This document shows, piece by piece, positions 32,803-43,310 of a DNA stretch of 64,000 nt. The stretch comes from Sepiola atlantica. Its lineage: Eukaryota; Mollusca; Cephalopoda; Sepiida; Sepiolidae. Positions within the stretch are counted from its first letter, which is position 1; every line of letters starts with the position of its first letter. Below the pieces are notes generated by a model, which saw only the letters and a list, made by a program, of their open reading frames with translations, had not been told where the DNA came from and made no database searches. The position numbers and the translations under genes were made by a program. The stretch spans positions 48,228,148 through 48,292,147 of the forward strand of contig OY744525.1 of NCBI GenBank assembly GCA_963556195.1, written 5' to 3'.

Positions 32803-33208
32803 TTTATTATATAAAGAGCGTTTGCCTTGTGTAGGTGTGTAGGTGTAGATAAAATTATAATACTACAAAACAAACACCAACAAAGTTGGTATTTTCTTGA
32901 TCAGCGTTTTCCTGGATGACTAATATCTTAAATAAAAATATATTCATTCTTTGACTCTAAACTGGCACAGATTTCATCAAGGGGTTTATTTTCCAACCAC
33001 TAACTAAAGGGAAGTGACTCTAATTTTTTGAAGGAGTTATTTCCATTATACCGACTTGTTCCTGGAGTGTGTGTGTATATGTGTGTGTATGCCCAGATAG
33101 AGGAATGGACTGGGCGGAGAAAATAGAGGGAGGCGAAGAGAGAGATAGAAGTTCTAATAGAAATATGTTACACGTTTGCCCCCGGGCAACGCCGGATAGC
33201 CCTGCTAT
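32803..33208 (+). mobile_element. Short Helitron-like element
   Basis: Starts TTTATTATATAAAGAGCG, like TCTATTATATAAAGAGCA at 45386. Ends CCCGGGCAACGCCGG then ATAGCCCTGCTAT, where the terminal CTAG is mutated to CTAT. A GA-rich segment lies at 33095-33150. A decayed end-like GGCAACGCATGG lies just upstream at 32779. Confidence 0.5.
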
Positions 33209-34026
33209 TGCATAATAAAAGGTTATTCTTTTGTTTATTCTAGCTTCAAGAAAAGCATTTTTGATAAAATCTACCCCCCTTTCCACAAGGATGGGTATTT
33301 AGCTAGTACTTTGAAATCTTCTTTTCTTTCGTTTTCTTCGGTATGCTTACATTCTATTTCTCTTTTTCTTCTCTCTGTTGTACTCATTTCTTTTTCTTTC
33401 TTTTTCTTTGTTACATTTTACCCATTATTTACAATAATGGCTTTTTACGGACTTCGCATTCAACAATTTCACATCAGAAATTAATTTCTTTGCATTAAAC
33501 ATTTACGTATCATCGCGACCCTCACCATTATTTTGAGTGCCGCTTTTTCGTAGAATCACACTTGACTATACCCCCAACCCTTCGGTCCTCTTCGAGACCA
33601 ACCAAAATTCCGCGTTCCTTCGTGACGCATCAGTGGCGACAGTATAACTCCAAGATTATCTGTTTAAATCTTATCATTCTTCACTTGGTCACACGATTCT
33701 TTCGTCAGAATTTCACCCTTTTAGTCGCAATGACATTTTCTTCGATACATATCCGACCCCCGTTCCATCCCCCTTCCCCGGCCGGTTCCGAAGAAAACGG
33801 CTTGAAATGTCAAAAAATCAATATGAAAATGCCGTTCTTTCCTCCGTTCTGTCTTTATTCAATTTCTAGTGATTTCGTTTCATCTTGTCTTTCTTTTCGT
33901 TTCACCTTTTTATTTTCCGACTTTTTTTCATTGATTTTTTGATGATATATATTTACCTCTTTTTTGTTGTTTTTCTTACTAGCTGAAGTAAACGTCTACA
34001 CGCTTGGTCACAATGCTAATGTCAGC
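33209..34026. other. Unannotated stretch
   Basis: Pyrimidine-rich in places. The 126-codon frame at 33562-33942 lacks recognisable domains and is probably chance. Confidence 0.5.
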
Positions 34027-34116
34027 GTGTGTGTGTGTGTATGTGTGTGTATGTGTGTATGTATGTGTGTGTATGTGTGTGTGTGTATGTGTGTGTGTAT
34101 GTGTGTGTATGTGTGT
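34027..34116. repeat. (TG)n/(TATG)n microsatellite
   Basis: Interrupted TG repeat; the minus-strand Thr-His frame is an artefact. Confidence 0.95.
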
Positions 34117-34249
34117 TAAAAGCTTCTAAATAATTAATAATAGAAGCACTTAAGAACGGTTGAGAATGAGTTAAAATAAGTAGCTGTTGTCTTTTGATGA
34201 TAAAAGGTGAGGGGGACATGCACACAAACTTTCTCTTTAAGTATATTCT

Positions 34250-34958
34250 TCTTATATATAAAGTAAAGACAGTTGTCCTTATTTCTTTGACGTTAATAGT
34301 TTTCTAAGAAAAGATACATTCTTAAAATTGTTGAATCACATAGTTTTTTTGCAAATATTGTTCTGTGTTCTTAAAAACGAAATTGTCATTTTCAATCGAT
34401 TTTATTAATTTTCATATTTAACCCGAACAACAGTTTCTGTTTTGATGACTAATACCATAGAGGGTGTAGAAGAAGCGAACTCTCTCACAGTTCCACATCC
34501 TCTTCTTGCCACCAATGACACCGTGAAGAAATCTTTTAAAAATCTTATAAGAATCAATTTTCTAAATTTCGCAGCTAATATTCTGTCTTCTCTTCCCTTT
34601 TTGATAAGCGATTTCCCTCATTTAAACACTATTTGACCTACTTAAACAAAAACGTTTCGATACCATTTTGTATAATCTAAGTTTTAATAACACTGGCGCG
34701 ATAGGCAAATTAATAAGATACCAGTCTGTTAAAACGCGATTCCTAGTTCAATTACCACATGAGGAGGGGGGGGGGGTAAAATAACTGGTTGACTTTTTAC
34801 TTTTTTTACAGATGACACAACATTGTTTTGAAATTTCTTCATAACACAAATAACGTTTTCGTGCAGAAGAAGAAACCTTATTCCAGTCATTTTCTATTAC
34901 AGTAAACTGTTAATAAAAGTATAAAGACTCCCGGGCAACACTGAGTAGGAACAGCTAG
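34250..34958 (+). mobile_element. Helitron-like element, 709 bp
   Basis: 5' end TCTTATATATAAAGTAAAG, closely similar to the TCTAATATATAAAGTAAAG ends at 36909 and 42441. 3' end CTCCCGGGCAACACTGAG then TAGGAACAGCTAG followed by T. Inside, 34695-34755 looks weakly tRNA-like (CCTAGTTCAATTACC). No coding capacity, so non-autonomous if real. Confidence 0.55.
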
Positions 34959-35120
34959 TTATACATATATAAAGTTGTAGTTGCTGCCTGTCTGTTTGTT
35001 TGTTCACAAATTTTTCGGACTTTAGCGGTAGACACCATCATCCCTATAAGCACATATATTCTGAAACAATATTACCCAGGGTACTTGGAAAGCACTTATG
35101 TCTGTCGCTTTCTCTCACTC

Positions 35121-35121
35121 T

Positions 35122-35191
<70 letters not shown>
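35121..35191. repeat. (CA)n-(TA)n microsatellite
   Basis: (CA)n to 35143, then (TA)n to 35191, directly against the hammerhead-like unit. Confidence 0.97.
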
Positions 35192-35194
<3 letters not shown>

Positions 35195-35196
<2 letters not shown>

Positions 35197-35250
35197 ATTA
35201 TTACCTAAATACGCCCGCTTTTCAAGCTTATTGCTCTCATCAGTGTAGGA
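35195..35250 (-). ncRNA. Hammerhead-like motif downstream of a tRNA-like head
   Basis: On the minus strand CTGATGA (complement of 35237-35243), stem II GAGC/GCTT with loop AATAA, GAAA (complement of 35220-35223), then a mutated stem III and GTA. Helix I pairs as CCTA with TAGG plus an outer A-T. The core is intact; stem III has lost its C-ACGT-G form, so activity is doubtful. Confidence 0.6.
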
Positions 35251-35266
35251 AGTGATAATTACAGAC

Positions 35267-35337
35267 GGTCGCAGGGTGCGAACCTCGTTCATAGAGTCAG
35301 CTTAGACTCTGCAAGCTATCGCTCTATCCCAGCGACC
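35267..35337 (-). ncRNA. tRNA-like sequence heading the hammerhead unit
   Basis: 71 nt on the minus strand with perfect acceptor pairing GGTCGC/GCGACC, an A-box-like GCTGGGATAGAGCG, anticodon stem AGCTT/AAGCT, and a B box GAGGTTCGCACCC. The anticodon loop is 9 nt instead of 7, so it is unlikely to be a working tRNA. As the head of the unit it would supply a Pol III promoter about 20 nt upstream of the hammerhead. Confidence 0.65.
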
Positions 35338-35430
35338 ACCATAAACTACCACGTAATTAAGGGTAAATTAAGTTCTATTTGTACTTTGAGGAAGCGGGTG
35401 GCAGACAGAAGACAGTCAAGAGGGTTCAAC

Positions 35431-35431
<1 letters not shown>

Positions 35432-35484
<53 letters not shown>
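35432..35484. repeat. (TA)n microsatellite
   Basis: About 26 TA units. Confidence 0.98.
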
Positions 35485-35487
<3 letters not shown>

Positions 35488-35559
35488 TATTTTTATTTAC
35501 ACAGACATGTACAAAATCTAAATTCTAAAAATAATTAATATAAAACAGAAACCCCTCAT

Positions 35560-36123
35560 TGAAAATTAAAGATCTAACTAAGACAAATTTTAGAGAGAAA
35601 GTGTGAGAGAGATAGAGAGAGGAGAAAAGAGAGAGAAGAGAAGAGAAATGAAGACAGACAGAATGAAAAGAAAAAGACAAAAAGGGTTGAAGAGAGAGAG
35701 AGAGGGGAGGGGAAGACTAAGAGAGAGAGGGGAGGGGAAGACCAAGAGAGAGAGAGAGAGGGGGAGGGGAAGACTACTAGAGAGGGGGGAGTATTGTAAA
35801 TAAGTCTGAACCAATGTGGTAGGACATTCTTTTGGTCTTTAAATTCACATTAACAAAAAATCTCTTTATTGCAAAGGAAAGATCCAACTGAGACAAGCCT
35901 CAGTAAAAGAGTGGAAGAAAGAGCGAGATGAGAGGGAGTGAATAAAGACAGCAGAGATAGAGGAAAAAAGAATGAACAGGAGAGAGAAAGAGAGAGAGAG
36001 AGAGGGAGAGAAGGAGAGAGAGTGAGAGAGATCGACAGAAACAAATATTCACATGGATATATAGAGACATAGAGAGAGAGGGAGAAATATAGAAATAAAG
36101 ACGGCGAGAAAGGAGAAGGAGTG

Positions 36124-36183
<60 letters not shown>

Positions 36184-36380
36184 TTAAGAAGAACAGAGGG
36201 GCGGCAAAGAAAAGAGTCTGTGTGCGTGAGCGAGAGGGAGAGAGATAGATAGAAAATAATATAAACTGTAAAGAGACAAATAAATCTGAACCAAGGCCGC
36301 GGGGAGTTCTTTTAGTCTCTTACTTCAGATTGAAAAAAAATCCCTTCATTTAAAAAAGGAAGATCTAACTAAGTCAAGCC
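35560..36380. repeat. (GA)n-rich region with a triplicated spacer
   Basis: GATCTAACTAAGACAA (35569), GATCCAACTGAGACAAGCC (35881) and GATCTAACTAAGTCAAGCC (36363) mark three tandem units. TCTGAACCAATGTGG and TCTGAACCAAGGCCG, each followed by TTCTTTT-GTCT, precede the second and third. (GA)n tracts such as 36128-36179 fill the units. Confidence 0.85.
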
Positions 36381-36824
36381 CGTTATCTAAAAAACAAAAC
36401 GGAACGAAAAATAGATAAAATGGCTCGTGTCTTTTACTTGCAACACTGAATGACTGTCATCTTCCAGAAAAGTTATTCGATAATCGTCATGGCTGCCTAG
36501 AATAAGCTCTTCATTTTCGCAAACCATGCAGAAGAAAAGAATGTCGGAATTAAGTTTTCGTTTTTTTTATTTTCCCTTCATTTCTTCTTCATTTGTTTTG
36601 TTTTTGTTTGTTTTTCTTTCGCTTTCTCTCAAAGCTACTTACGTGCTTCTTCATATGATCTTGCCTATTGCTGCCCGTTGAAGTGTCGGATCTCTGAATC
36701 CTCATCTGTCATTTTAGTCAATGTTCTCATCATGAACGGATCATTTAGGGAGACTCGCAGATTTCATTAAATTGAATTAAAACAAGAACGGATCCATTCT
36801 TAAGAGGCACCCGTCTAATCTGTG
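36381..36824. other. Unannotated stretch
   Basis: No gene recognised. Confidence 0.5.
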
Positions 36825-36990
36825 CCGTGATGAAATACCATTTCAAACATAAGCCTCACAGACTGACCGACCAACAGACAGAGCCTCTTAAAGCGATGTT
36901 TAGACACATCTAATATATAAAGTAAAGTCAGTCTTTTTATCATTTCTTTGTCATCGATAGCTTTCTTGCTACAAAATCAATATTTGATTC
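36825..36990 (+). repeat. Minisatellite relic joined to a Helitron-like 5' end
   Basis: ATACCATTTCAAACATAAG then ACAGACTGACCGACC is a relic of the 37-bp unit; it is followed by CAGAGCCTCTTAAAG and, at 36909, A-TCTAATATATAAAGTAAAG. The same order occurs at 39450-39510 and, inverted, at 42441-42500. A possible 3' partner is CTAG at 38126-38129, but it is followed by C, not T. Confidence 0.5.
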
Positions 36991-37067
36991 TGCTTCGTCA
37001 GTTTTTCTTGTGGATCTCATGTTATTAAGAATAAAAAAAAGTAGGTACTTTCTTAAATTATGACCCA

Positions 37068-37525
37068 CCACGCTAAAATCGACTTGGCATCGGTACTTTC
37101 CGGATGTTTACGTAAACCGCCGGAAAGTGTTGAAGCGGTTAGCAAATCAAATTGCGAGAAAATAAGTAGACATGTCAACATTTCAATTGATTGAAATGCG
37201 ATTGCAACCGATTGAAACACGATTGCAACCGATTGAAATGCGATTGCAACCGATTGAAAAATAATTTTCAGTTAAAAAAAAATTAAAAAACCACTTAAAA
37301 AAATTATCACTAGTTTTTTATTTATTTCTTCATTAAAATAAATATTTCTTTCATACAATTTGACTAAATATATTATTTGATTTTTTTTGTTTGCTTTAAA
37401 ATGTTGGTTAATGTTTAGTTCGTGTTTTGGACGCAGGTCGGTCAACCGACTTAGCGTCAGTACTTCCCGGCGGTTTCCGTAAACATCTGGAAAGTATCGA
37501 CGTCAAGTGGATTTCAGCGTTGGTC
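37068..37525. repeat. Foldback/MITE-like element with self-palindromic arms
   Basis: Arms 37068-37142 and 37444-37525 are inverted copies (CGCTAAAATCGACTTGGCAT against the complement of GTCAAGTGGATTTCAGCG). Within each arm, ACTTTCCGG...GTTTACGTAAAC...CCGGAAAGT (37095-37128) is itself a palindrome. Between the arms, 37189-37260 has three 21-bp units (CGATTGAAATGCGATTGCAAC is the unit, split here as CGATTGAAATG + CGATTGCAAC). Confidence 0.75.
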
Positions 37526-37564
37526 CTAATCTAAAAAAGCACCAAAAAGTAATTAGTGTTTTTT

Positions 37565-38000
37565 AACTAATAAATCACCACTTATGAAGGCCAAAGGCCA
37601 CTCGAGGATCAGGACTAATAGAATTGTTGGTTTGATGATAAAATAATACTGTGAGTGGATGGTCGAGATGAGCAGAATTTGATTACTTAAGAGGACGGCT
37701 CGATAGGTATTCTTTTACATTTGATTTGAAAACAACTAAGTTGCGCGGTATTGTGCTCCATAGATGGTCATTTCTTTGAGAGAAACTCTGTTCATGGAAG
37801 TTACGCTTGGCTTAAGGTGCACAGAAAAAATAAAATAAAATTCTTTGAAGTGGTCAGTCGTTGTAGCTAGACGAGAAGTTGTTGTGAATGTCTTACAAGA
37901 GAGAACCAGAGTTTGTAGTCCAATTCTTTCAGGAGATACTTTGTCTGGGTGGGAATTATTTTCAAATAGCCGCCATCTTAAAAAAAAGGACGTAACTCTG
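37565..38000 (-). pseudogene. LINE family E: C-terminal fragment and 3' region
   Basis: On the minus strand GAACTTCCATG-ACAGAGTTTC, TTTCAAATCAAATGTAAA, CTTAAGTAATCAAATTCTG and CTCGAGTGGCCTTTGGCC parallel 57725-58015 (+) and, more weakly, 60825-61020 (+). The coding part (NRVSLKEMTIYGAQYR) has the shape of an RT C-terminus. Confidence 0.6.
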
Positions 38001-38128
38001 TATTCGTCCATGTATAGTTACTTCTTTTTTTGATTAGAACAAAACATATATATTGGAAAAATGGTATATTGAAAAGAAAAGAAAAGAGATAAATACACTA
38101 GTGATAAACGCCGGGGTCGGTACGGCTA

Positions 38129-38160
38129 GCAGAATACCCGTTCTCAGACGGGTATTCTGC
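38129..38160. repeat. Perfect 12-bp hairpin
   Basis: GCAGAATACCCG (38129-38140) and CGGGTATTCTGC (38149-38160) with an 8-nt loop, directly after a Helitron-like CTAG. No T-run follows, so a terminator is not implied. Confidence 0.85.
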
Positions 38161-38209
38161 TCTTCTAAACTAAGGTGAATTCATTCAATCTTTGCGTTTA
38201 GCGATAAAA

Positions 38210-39496
38210 TGCGATTTTAAGATTAGAGACTGACAGATTAACGAAAATGTTCGTTCAAACTAAAGCGTTATAGACCAACAAATATGATATAGCAGACGTT
38301 AACGTGATAGGACCGAAAATGCTATTTCAAACTTAATTATGACAGACCAACGAAAATGCTATTTTAAACTTAATTATGACAGACCAACAAAAATGCTATT
38401 TTAAACTTAATCATGACAGCCTAACGAAAATATTATTTCAAACTTAATCATGACAGCCTAACGAAAATATTATTTCAAACTTAATCATGAAAGCCTAACG
38501 AAAATATTATTTCAAACTTAATCATGACAGCCTAACGAAAATGTTATTTCAAACTTAATCATGACAGCCTAACGAAAATATTATTTCAAACTTAATCATG
38601 ACAGCCTAACGAAAATGTTATTTCAAACTTAATAATGACAGCCTAACGAAAATATTATTTCAAACTTCATCATGACAGCCTAACGAAAATGTTATTTCAA
38701 ACTTAATCATGACAGCCTAACGAAAATGTTATTTCAAACTTCATCATGACAGCCTAACGAAAATGTTATTTCAAACTTAATAATGACAGCCTAACGAAAA
38801 TATTATTTCAAACTTAATCATGACAGCCTAACGAAAATATTATTTCAAACTTAATCATGACAGCCTAACGAAAATATTATTTCAAACTTAATCATGACAG
38901 CCTAACGAAAATATTATTTCAAACTTAATCATGAAAGCCTAACGAAAATATTATTTCAAACTTAATCATGACAGCCTAACGAAAATATTATTTCAAACTT
39001 AATCATGACAGCCTAACGAAAATATTATTTCAAACTTAATCATGACAGCCTAACGAAAATATTATTTCAAACTTAATCATGACAGCCTAACGAAAATGTT
39101 ATTTCAAACTTAATCATGATAGCCTAACGAAAATATTATTTCAAACTTAATCATGACAGCCTAACGAAAATATTATTTCAAACTTAATCATGACAGCCTA
39201 ACGAAAATGTTATTTCAAACTTAATCATGACAGCCTAACGAAAATATTATTTCAAACTTAATCATGACAGCCTAAGGAAAATATTATTTCAAACTTAATC
39301 ATGACAGCCTAACGAAAATATTATTTCAAACTTAATCATGACAGCCTAACGAAAATATTATTTCAAACTTAATCATGACAGCCTAACGAAAATACTGTTT
39401 CAAAGGTGAACATGATAGACCAATGAAAATGCTATTTCAAACTGAAGCGGGACAGACTGACAAACAAAGCCTCTTATGAAAATACAAGGACGCATC
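38210..39496. repeat. 37-bp minisatellite, about 30 copies
   Basis: The unit AATCATGACAGCCTAACG + AAAATATTATTTCAAACTT repeats with period 37 from about 38308 to 39415; edge units are more diverged (AGACCAACAAAAATGC). Variation is mostly ATATT/ATGTT and TTAATC/TTCATC. The homogeneous centre and decayed edges are typical of recent expansion. Diverged units occur at 36825 (same strand) and 42700-42990 (opposite strand). Confidence 0.95.
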
Positions 39497-39639
39497 TAAT
39501 AATATAAGCTTTAACTTAAAGGCTGTTAGCAATTCACACATCGTCACATAAAGATAATTAATAATAAAGAAAAAATACTACATATTCAAATAATTTTCGA
39601 AATTTAAAAAGTTAACTTTTAAGTACCAAGTTATTTATC

Positions 39640-39957
39640 TTCCTCCCGCAAGGTAAGATGTGACACAAGGTCGGGAAAGTGGGATTTGAAAAGCCACCGC
39701 CCGAGAAGTTGAGAACTCTGGCCATTTAAAAATTGCCTGGACAGCCCCGTCGGCATTCCCCGGTATGGGCGCCTCAGACAGTAAGCAATAAACTTACCCC
39801 TCCCCAAAGAGGAGATGCAAAGCCTGGGAGGGTGGACCTCCTAGAACTGCACAGGACAAACCCACAGACCGGCGGAATCAAAACCCGAAGGTCAAGACGA
39901 TACCGGTCTATGGGGTGCAGTATCCATCGGAAGAGATACTACACTTTGATCCCGAAG
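39640..39957 (-). mobile_element. U2-snRNA-headed SINE (copy 3)
   Basis: The minus strand starts CGGGATCAAAGTGTAGTATC and has the GATGGATACTGCACCCC hairpin arm, GTTTATTGCTTACTG, GAGGCGCCCATACC and the tail GTGTCACATCTTACC. The 5' end is cut slightly further in than in copies 1 and 4. A plus-strand 81-codon frame over it is a shadow. Confidence 0.85.
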
Positions 39958-40029
39958 TTCATTTTTAAAATTAAATAAATGCCTGTAAAATCACTTCTAA
40001 AATGCAATATATTTTTTTTTGCTTATGTG

Positions 40030-40078
40030 TCACCAGTTATCAAGCCTAAAAGCCACTCGAGGATAAGGGTTAGTGGCA
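40030..40078 (-). repeat. LINE family E, 3' region fragment
   Basis: CACCAGTTATCAAGCC then AAAAGCCACTCGAGGATAAG matches the complement of 57975-58010. Confidence 0.5.
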
Positions 40079-40639
40079 AATTTTAAGTGTCATTAGATTT
40101 GAAAAGGACCAGCGTGTAGCCCTCAGGACAGCAATCTTGTAGCAACGTGTTTTAGAAACTCAGTGACCAACTTTACAAAGAAATAAAACTCTGAAGGAAC
40201 GAATGCTTTTTTTTGAGGCAGCAAATATTTAAAGCTCTCAAGAGATATAATTTTTGTGCGTTTTACATTGAAATTGCCAACAGTTTAGTATAATTTCCTA
40301 CCGATAGCTGCTTTTAAAATTGTTTTTAAAAAAAAATATATTTGAACCTTCAGGGTGTTGTCTCATTGTAAAGACGGTAACTGTGTTTCGAGTATGGGTA
40401 TACCATGAAGTAATTTGTCTTTGAAATGAAGGTGAATGGTAAAGTAATTTAAGTGATCTAAAAACTCTATAATATTTTAAAAAAAATAAAACAAATACTT
40501 TATATTAACATTTATTTATTACTTAACTAGCAGGGTGACCTGACGTTGCTCGGGATTAAATGAGAATCACTATTATGTTCTTTTTTACTCTGCTCATAAC
40601 ACCATATTACTTTCTTTGTTTTTTTGGGGTTTTTTAAAA

Positions 40640-40725
40640 GTGTTTTTAAACATAGTTCACTCCAAACAAGGCAGACCGTCACTGTAGACGCAAGGGGCTA
40701 CTGAGAAAAAAGAAAAAGGAGAAGG
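40640..40725 (-). repeat. LINE family A 3' terminus
   Basis: AAACATAGTTCACTCCAAAC then AAGGCAGACC...GACGCAAGGGGCTACTG is the complement of the 3' end seen at 45.1 kb. Only the last ~85 bp are present. Confidence 0.65.
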
Positions 40726-41113
40726 TTGCGGGGGGGGGGTCAACCTAACCTCTTCCTCCCGTTTCGCCCCCTAATATAAGCCGAAGCTGAAATGTTGTAA
40801 AAATTCTCTGGAGTAATATCATATAGATATGGTTTAAATTTCATTAAAACTGGATATACGTATTTAAAGTTGTAAGGGGGCTCTGCCCCCATGGGGCACT
40901 TAGAGGTGGGAGCACATAGATAGTCAGCACATAAACAATAACATAGACATTCCGAACCATTTCCATTGTCCCCCTCAGAGATTTAAATACATATGATATA
41001 TATTTCATCAAAATAGAATATATTTGAATTTTTAGCAGAGGTTCGGACCCCCATAGCTCCCTTGGGTTAAGAGAGCACTTAAAGATTCAGGATCACTTTC
41101 AGTGTCTTCCCCA

Positions 41114-41369
41114 GAAAATTTTTATACAAATTTTTATAAAAAGATATAGGGTTTGTCCAGTTGGTAATTGTCCGTTGATAAGATGTCAACCTACGATCTG
41201 AACTCAACATCTCACTATTGAAGTTACTTCATTTTTGAACGCTTTTCCATGCTGTCTCCACGAAAAGCTTTTCTTCTCTATCTAAATCTCCTTTCATTGG
41301 ACACCTTATCAACGGACAATTACCAACTGGACAAACCCCATATCTTTTTTTACACAAACTTTTTTTTCA
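41114..41369. repeat. Foldback element with ~70-bp near-perfect arms
   Basis: Arms 41114-41187 and 41300-41369. GGTTTGTCCAGTTGGTAATT then GTCCGTTGATAAG on the left is matched by CTTATCAACGGAC then AATTACCAACTGGACAAACC on the right with very few differences. The loop is about 110 bp and non-coding. High arm identity suggests a young or gene-converted copy. Confidence 0.85.
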
Positions 41370-42441
41370 CTCTCCATTTCTTAATAATTTTTCAAATGTT
41401 GAATTTTGGCTTTTCCACTGCCAACTTATCTATTTATATAATTCCTCTGGTGATAAGATTTCGATCTTTGAAAAGCCTTGGCTTAAGGAAAGAATGATAA
41501 ACATAATTTTATTAAAGAATATACCTTGCATTGAACAATTGAAGTTTGAAATAAATCTGGACATTCGTACATGTTTATCACTCTTCTTTCATCTATCTTT
41601 ATATATATATATATATATATAAATTACATTCACTTTTATTCGACCATGTCAAAATTATTATACACTATGTTCCCTAAATGTTGTGGTGCTAGGCTCAGCC
41701 TGCCACGCCTATCCATGTATGCATCAGCTAGTGATAATATGTTCACACATTTAGAATTTTGGATCGGCTCTTGACATATTTGGAAACAAAAACATAGTCT
41801 CGTTGGTTCGTGTGCCATGATGATTTGATTACACCAGCCTAGAATGCCGGGTGAGGGGAAAATGAAGATGATGTCTTTAAGAGATAGTAATAAAATGGCG
41901 ACAACATCACGAAGGGATAGTTAGTTTTCTTTTTTAAGTACGTCCTTGTGTCACTATGAGAGACGTTATCAGTCAATGTGTCGCTCTGTCACGCTTCAGT
42001 TTCAAATTACATTTTTATCATTAAACACAGATTTAATGGATGCGTCTTTTCTCAGACTGGCTGTTCCGACTCGGCACTGCCCGGTAGCGTTTTTACTTTA
42101 TTTTTGAAAACTTTGCTGGTTTTTTAAAAAAATATTATAATAAACAAATAATTTTCACTTTCATTGCTCGCCCCTTGTAATATTATTGTTTGTTCCAAAC
42201 AAAGGGACGTAACTTTGTGTTAATATGTATGCATAAGATGGTGTCTGTATGAAAATAATTCTGACTTTGTCAAAGTATTTTCTGTAAGGAATTAAGTCGA
42301 ATTACATTTTCTTCTTCTGAACAAAATGTTACAAGTATCCACCAAAAGAACTAACTAACGAAGATCAAATAGTGTTGTGTAGGAAGCAAGCTATTGATCA
42401 CAAACTTCGAGAAAGAGACTGACTTTACTTTATATATTAGA

Positions 42442-42990
42442 TGAGTCAAAGCACTTCTTTAAGAGGCTCTGTCTGTCGATCAATCTGTCACACTTACTCT
42501 TGAGATATAATTTTCGTTGCTAAATGCACATATTGAATGAATGCATATTGTTTTTAATAAGAGGTGTCAGTGGTGAAGTGAACAATGATGCGAACTGCCG
42601 ACCTAGGTGTTCCAAGTTCGAATCTTGTCGGTTCCATGGCCCAACTTTCATTTATGCATGTTGGTAATAAGAGCCTCTGTAGAACGGTTACTGACCATGT
42701 TTAAGTTTTTGTTAGCCTGTCACAATTACATTTGAAATAGTATCTTCGTTGGTCTGTCATAATTAAATTTGAAATAACATTTTCGTTACCCTGTCATAAT
42801 TAAATTTGAAATATTATTTTCGTTAGTCTGTCAATTAGTTTAAAATAGTATTTTCGTTAGTCTGTCATAATCAAATTTGAAGTAGCATTTTCGTTAGTCT
42901 GTCACAATTAGTTTAAAATAGTATTTCCCTCAGTCTGTCACACTTAAGTTTTAAATGACATTTTCTCTTGTTCGTCAAACTTAAGCTTAA
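42442..42990 (-). repeat. Inverted, decayed copy of the 37-bp minisatellite module
   Basis: Plus-strand AATTTGAAATAACATTTTCG then TTA-CCTGTCAT is the complement of the 37-bp unit; six to seven old units lie at 42715-42960. Nearer 42441 the complement reads ACAGACAGAGCCTCTTAAAG, then the Helitron-like 5' end, as at 36.9 kb. Confidence 0.75.
42560..42690 (+). mobile_element. tRNA-derived SINE fragment
   Basis: AGTGGTGAAGTGAACAATG then GATGCGAAC...AAGTTCGAATCTTGTCGG has A- and B-box-like parts about 30 nt apart. The body ATGCATGTTGGTAATAAGAG resembles that of the SINE at 52.5 kb. It lies inside the inverted minisatellite module. Confidence 0.5.
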
Positions 42991-43048
42991 AATAGCGTTT
43001 TCATCGTTAAACGTGCGGATTGAATGCTAACTTTCAAGCTTTAGGTAC

Positions 43049-43310
43049 GGCATAATCACGTCGACACACCGGTTCTCATTAGAACACAGAAGTTAGGCGC
43101 CATTTAGTCAGTACCAGATGGGTGACCATTGCGGAATATCAGGCGCTGTATGGGGGAAGATGTCGACATCTTCCTGCAAGAACTGCAAAACTTAACGTCC
43201 TCATCTTCTTTGACAGGCATATACATGCGACTGGGGACCTTTTGTTAATTTAATATTCCCTAGAAACTTCCTCATTTGGAGGAAACCGGCTCAATTCACT
43301 CAAGGTGCAT
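43049..43310 (+). mobile_element. 5S rRNA-headed SINE (copy 1)
   Basis: GGCATAATCACGTCGACACA, then AGAACACAGAAGTTAGGCG, GTCAGTACCAGATGGGTGAC and GAATATCAGGCGCTGTATG follow the order of 5S rRNA (Pol III internal promoter region included). The body ATATACATGCGACTGGGG then CCTAGAAACTTCC recurs after the 53.3-kb copy. SINE3-type elements have this plan. Confidence 0.8.

Larger units (their letters stand above)
40527..42441 (-). mobile_element. Candidate 1.9-kb Helitron-like element carrying other inserts
   Basis: The minus-strand 5' end TCTAATATATAAAGTAAAG at 42441 is preceded by A. The 3' end (CCCGAGCAACGTCAGG then TCACCCTGCTAG) at 40527 is followed by T. Inside are a LINE-A 3' end (40640-40725), a G9 run, a foldback (41114-41369) and (TA)n. 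No Rep/helicase is seen. The two ends may not belong to one element. Confidence 0.4.

Noticed and set aside
33562..33942. 126-codon open frame
   Set aside because: Low-complexity hydrophobic C-terminus, no domain, and no repeat or splice context that supports it.
35267..35337. A functional tRNA gene
   Set aside because: Boxes and acceptor pairing are good but the anticodon loop is 9 nt. The position at the head of a repeat unit fits a tRNA-derived SINE better.
38129..38160. Rho-independent-type terminator
   Set aside because: A perfect hairpin but no T-run, and the DNA is eukaryotic repeat sequence; it is better seen as a transposon-end hairpin.
38210..39496. CRISPR array
   Set aside because: The 37-bp units are contiguous with no unique spacers, so this is a minisatellite.
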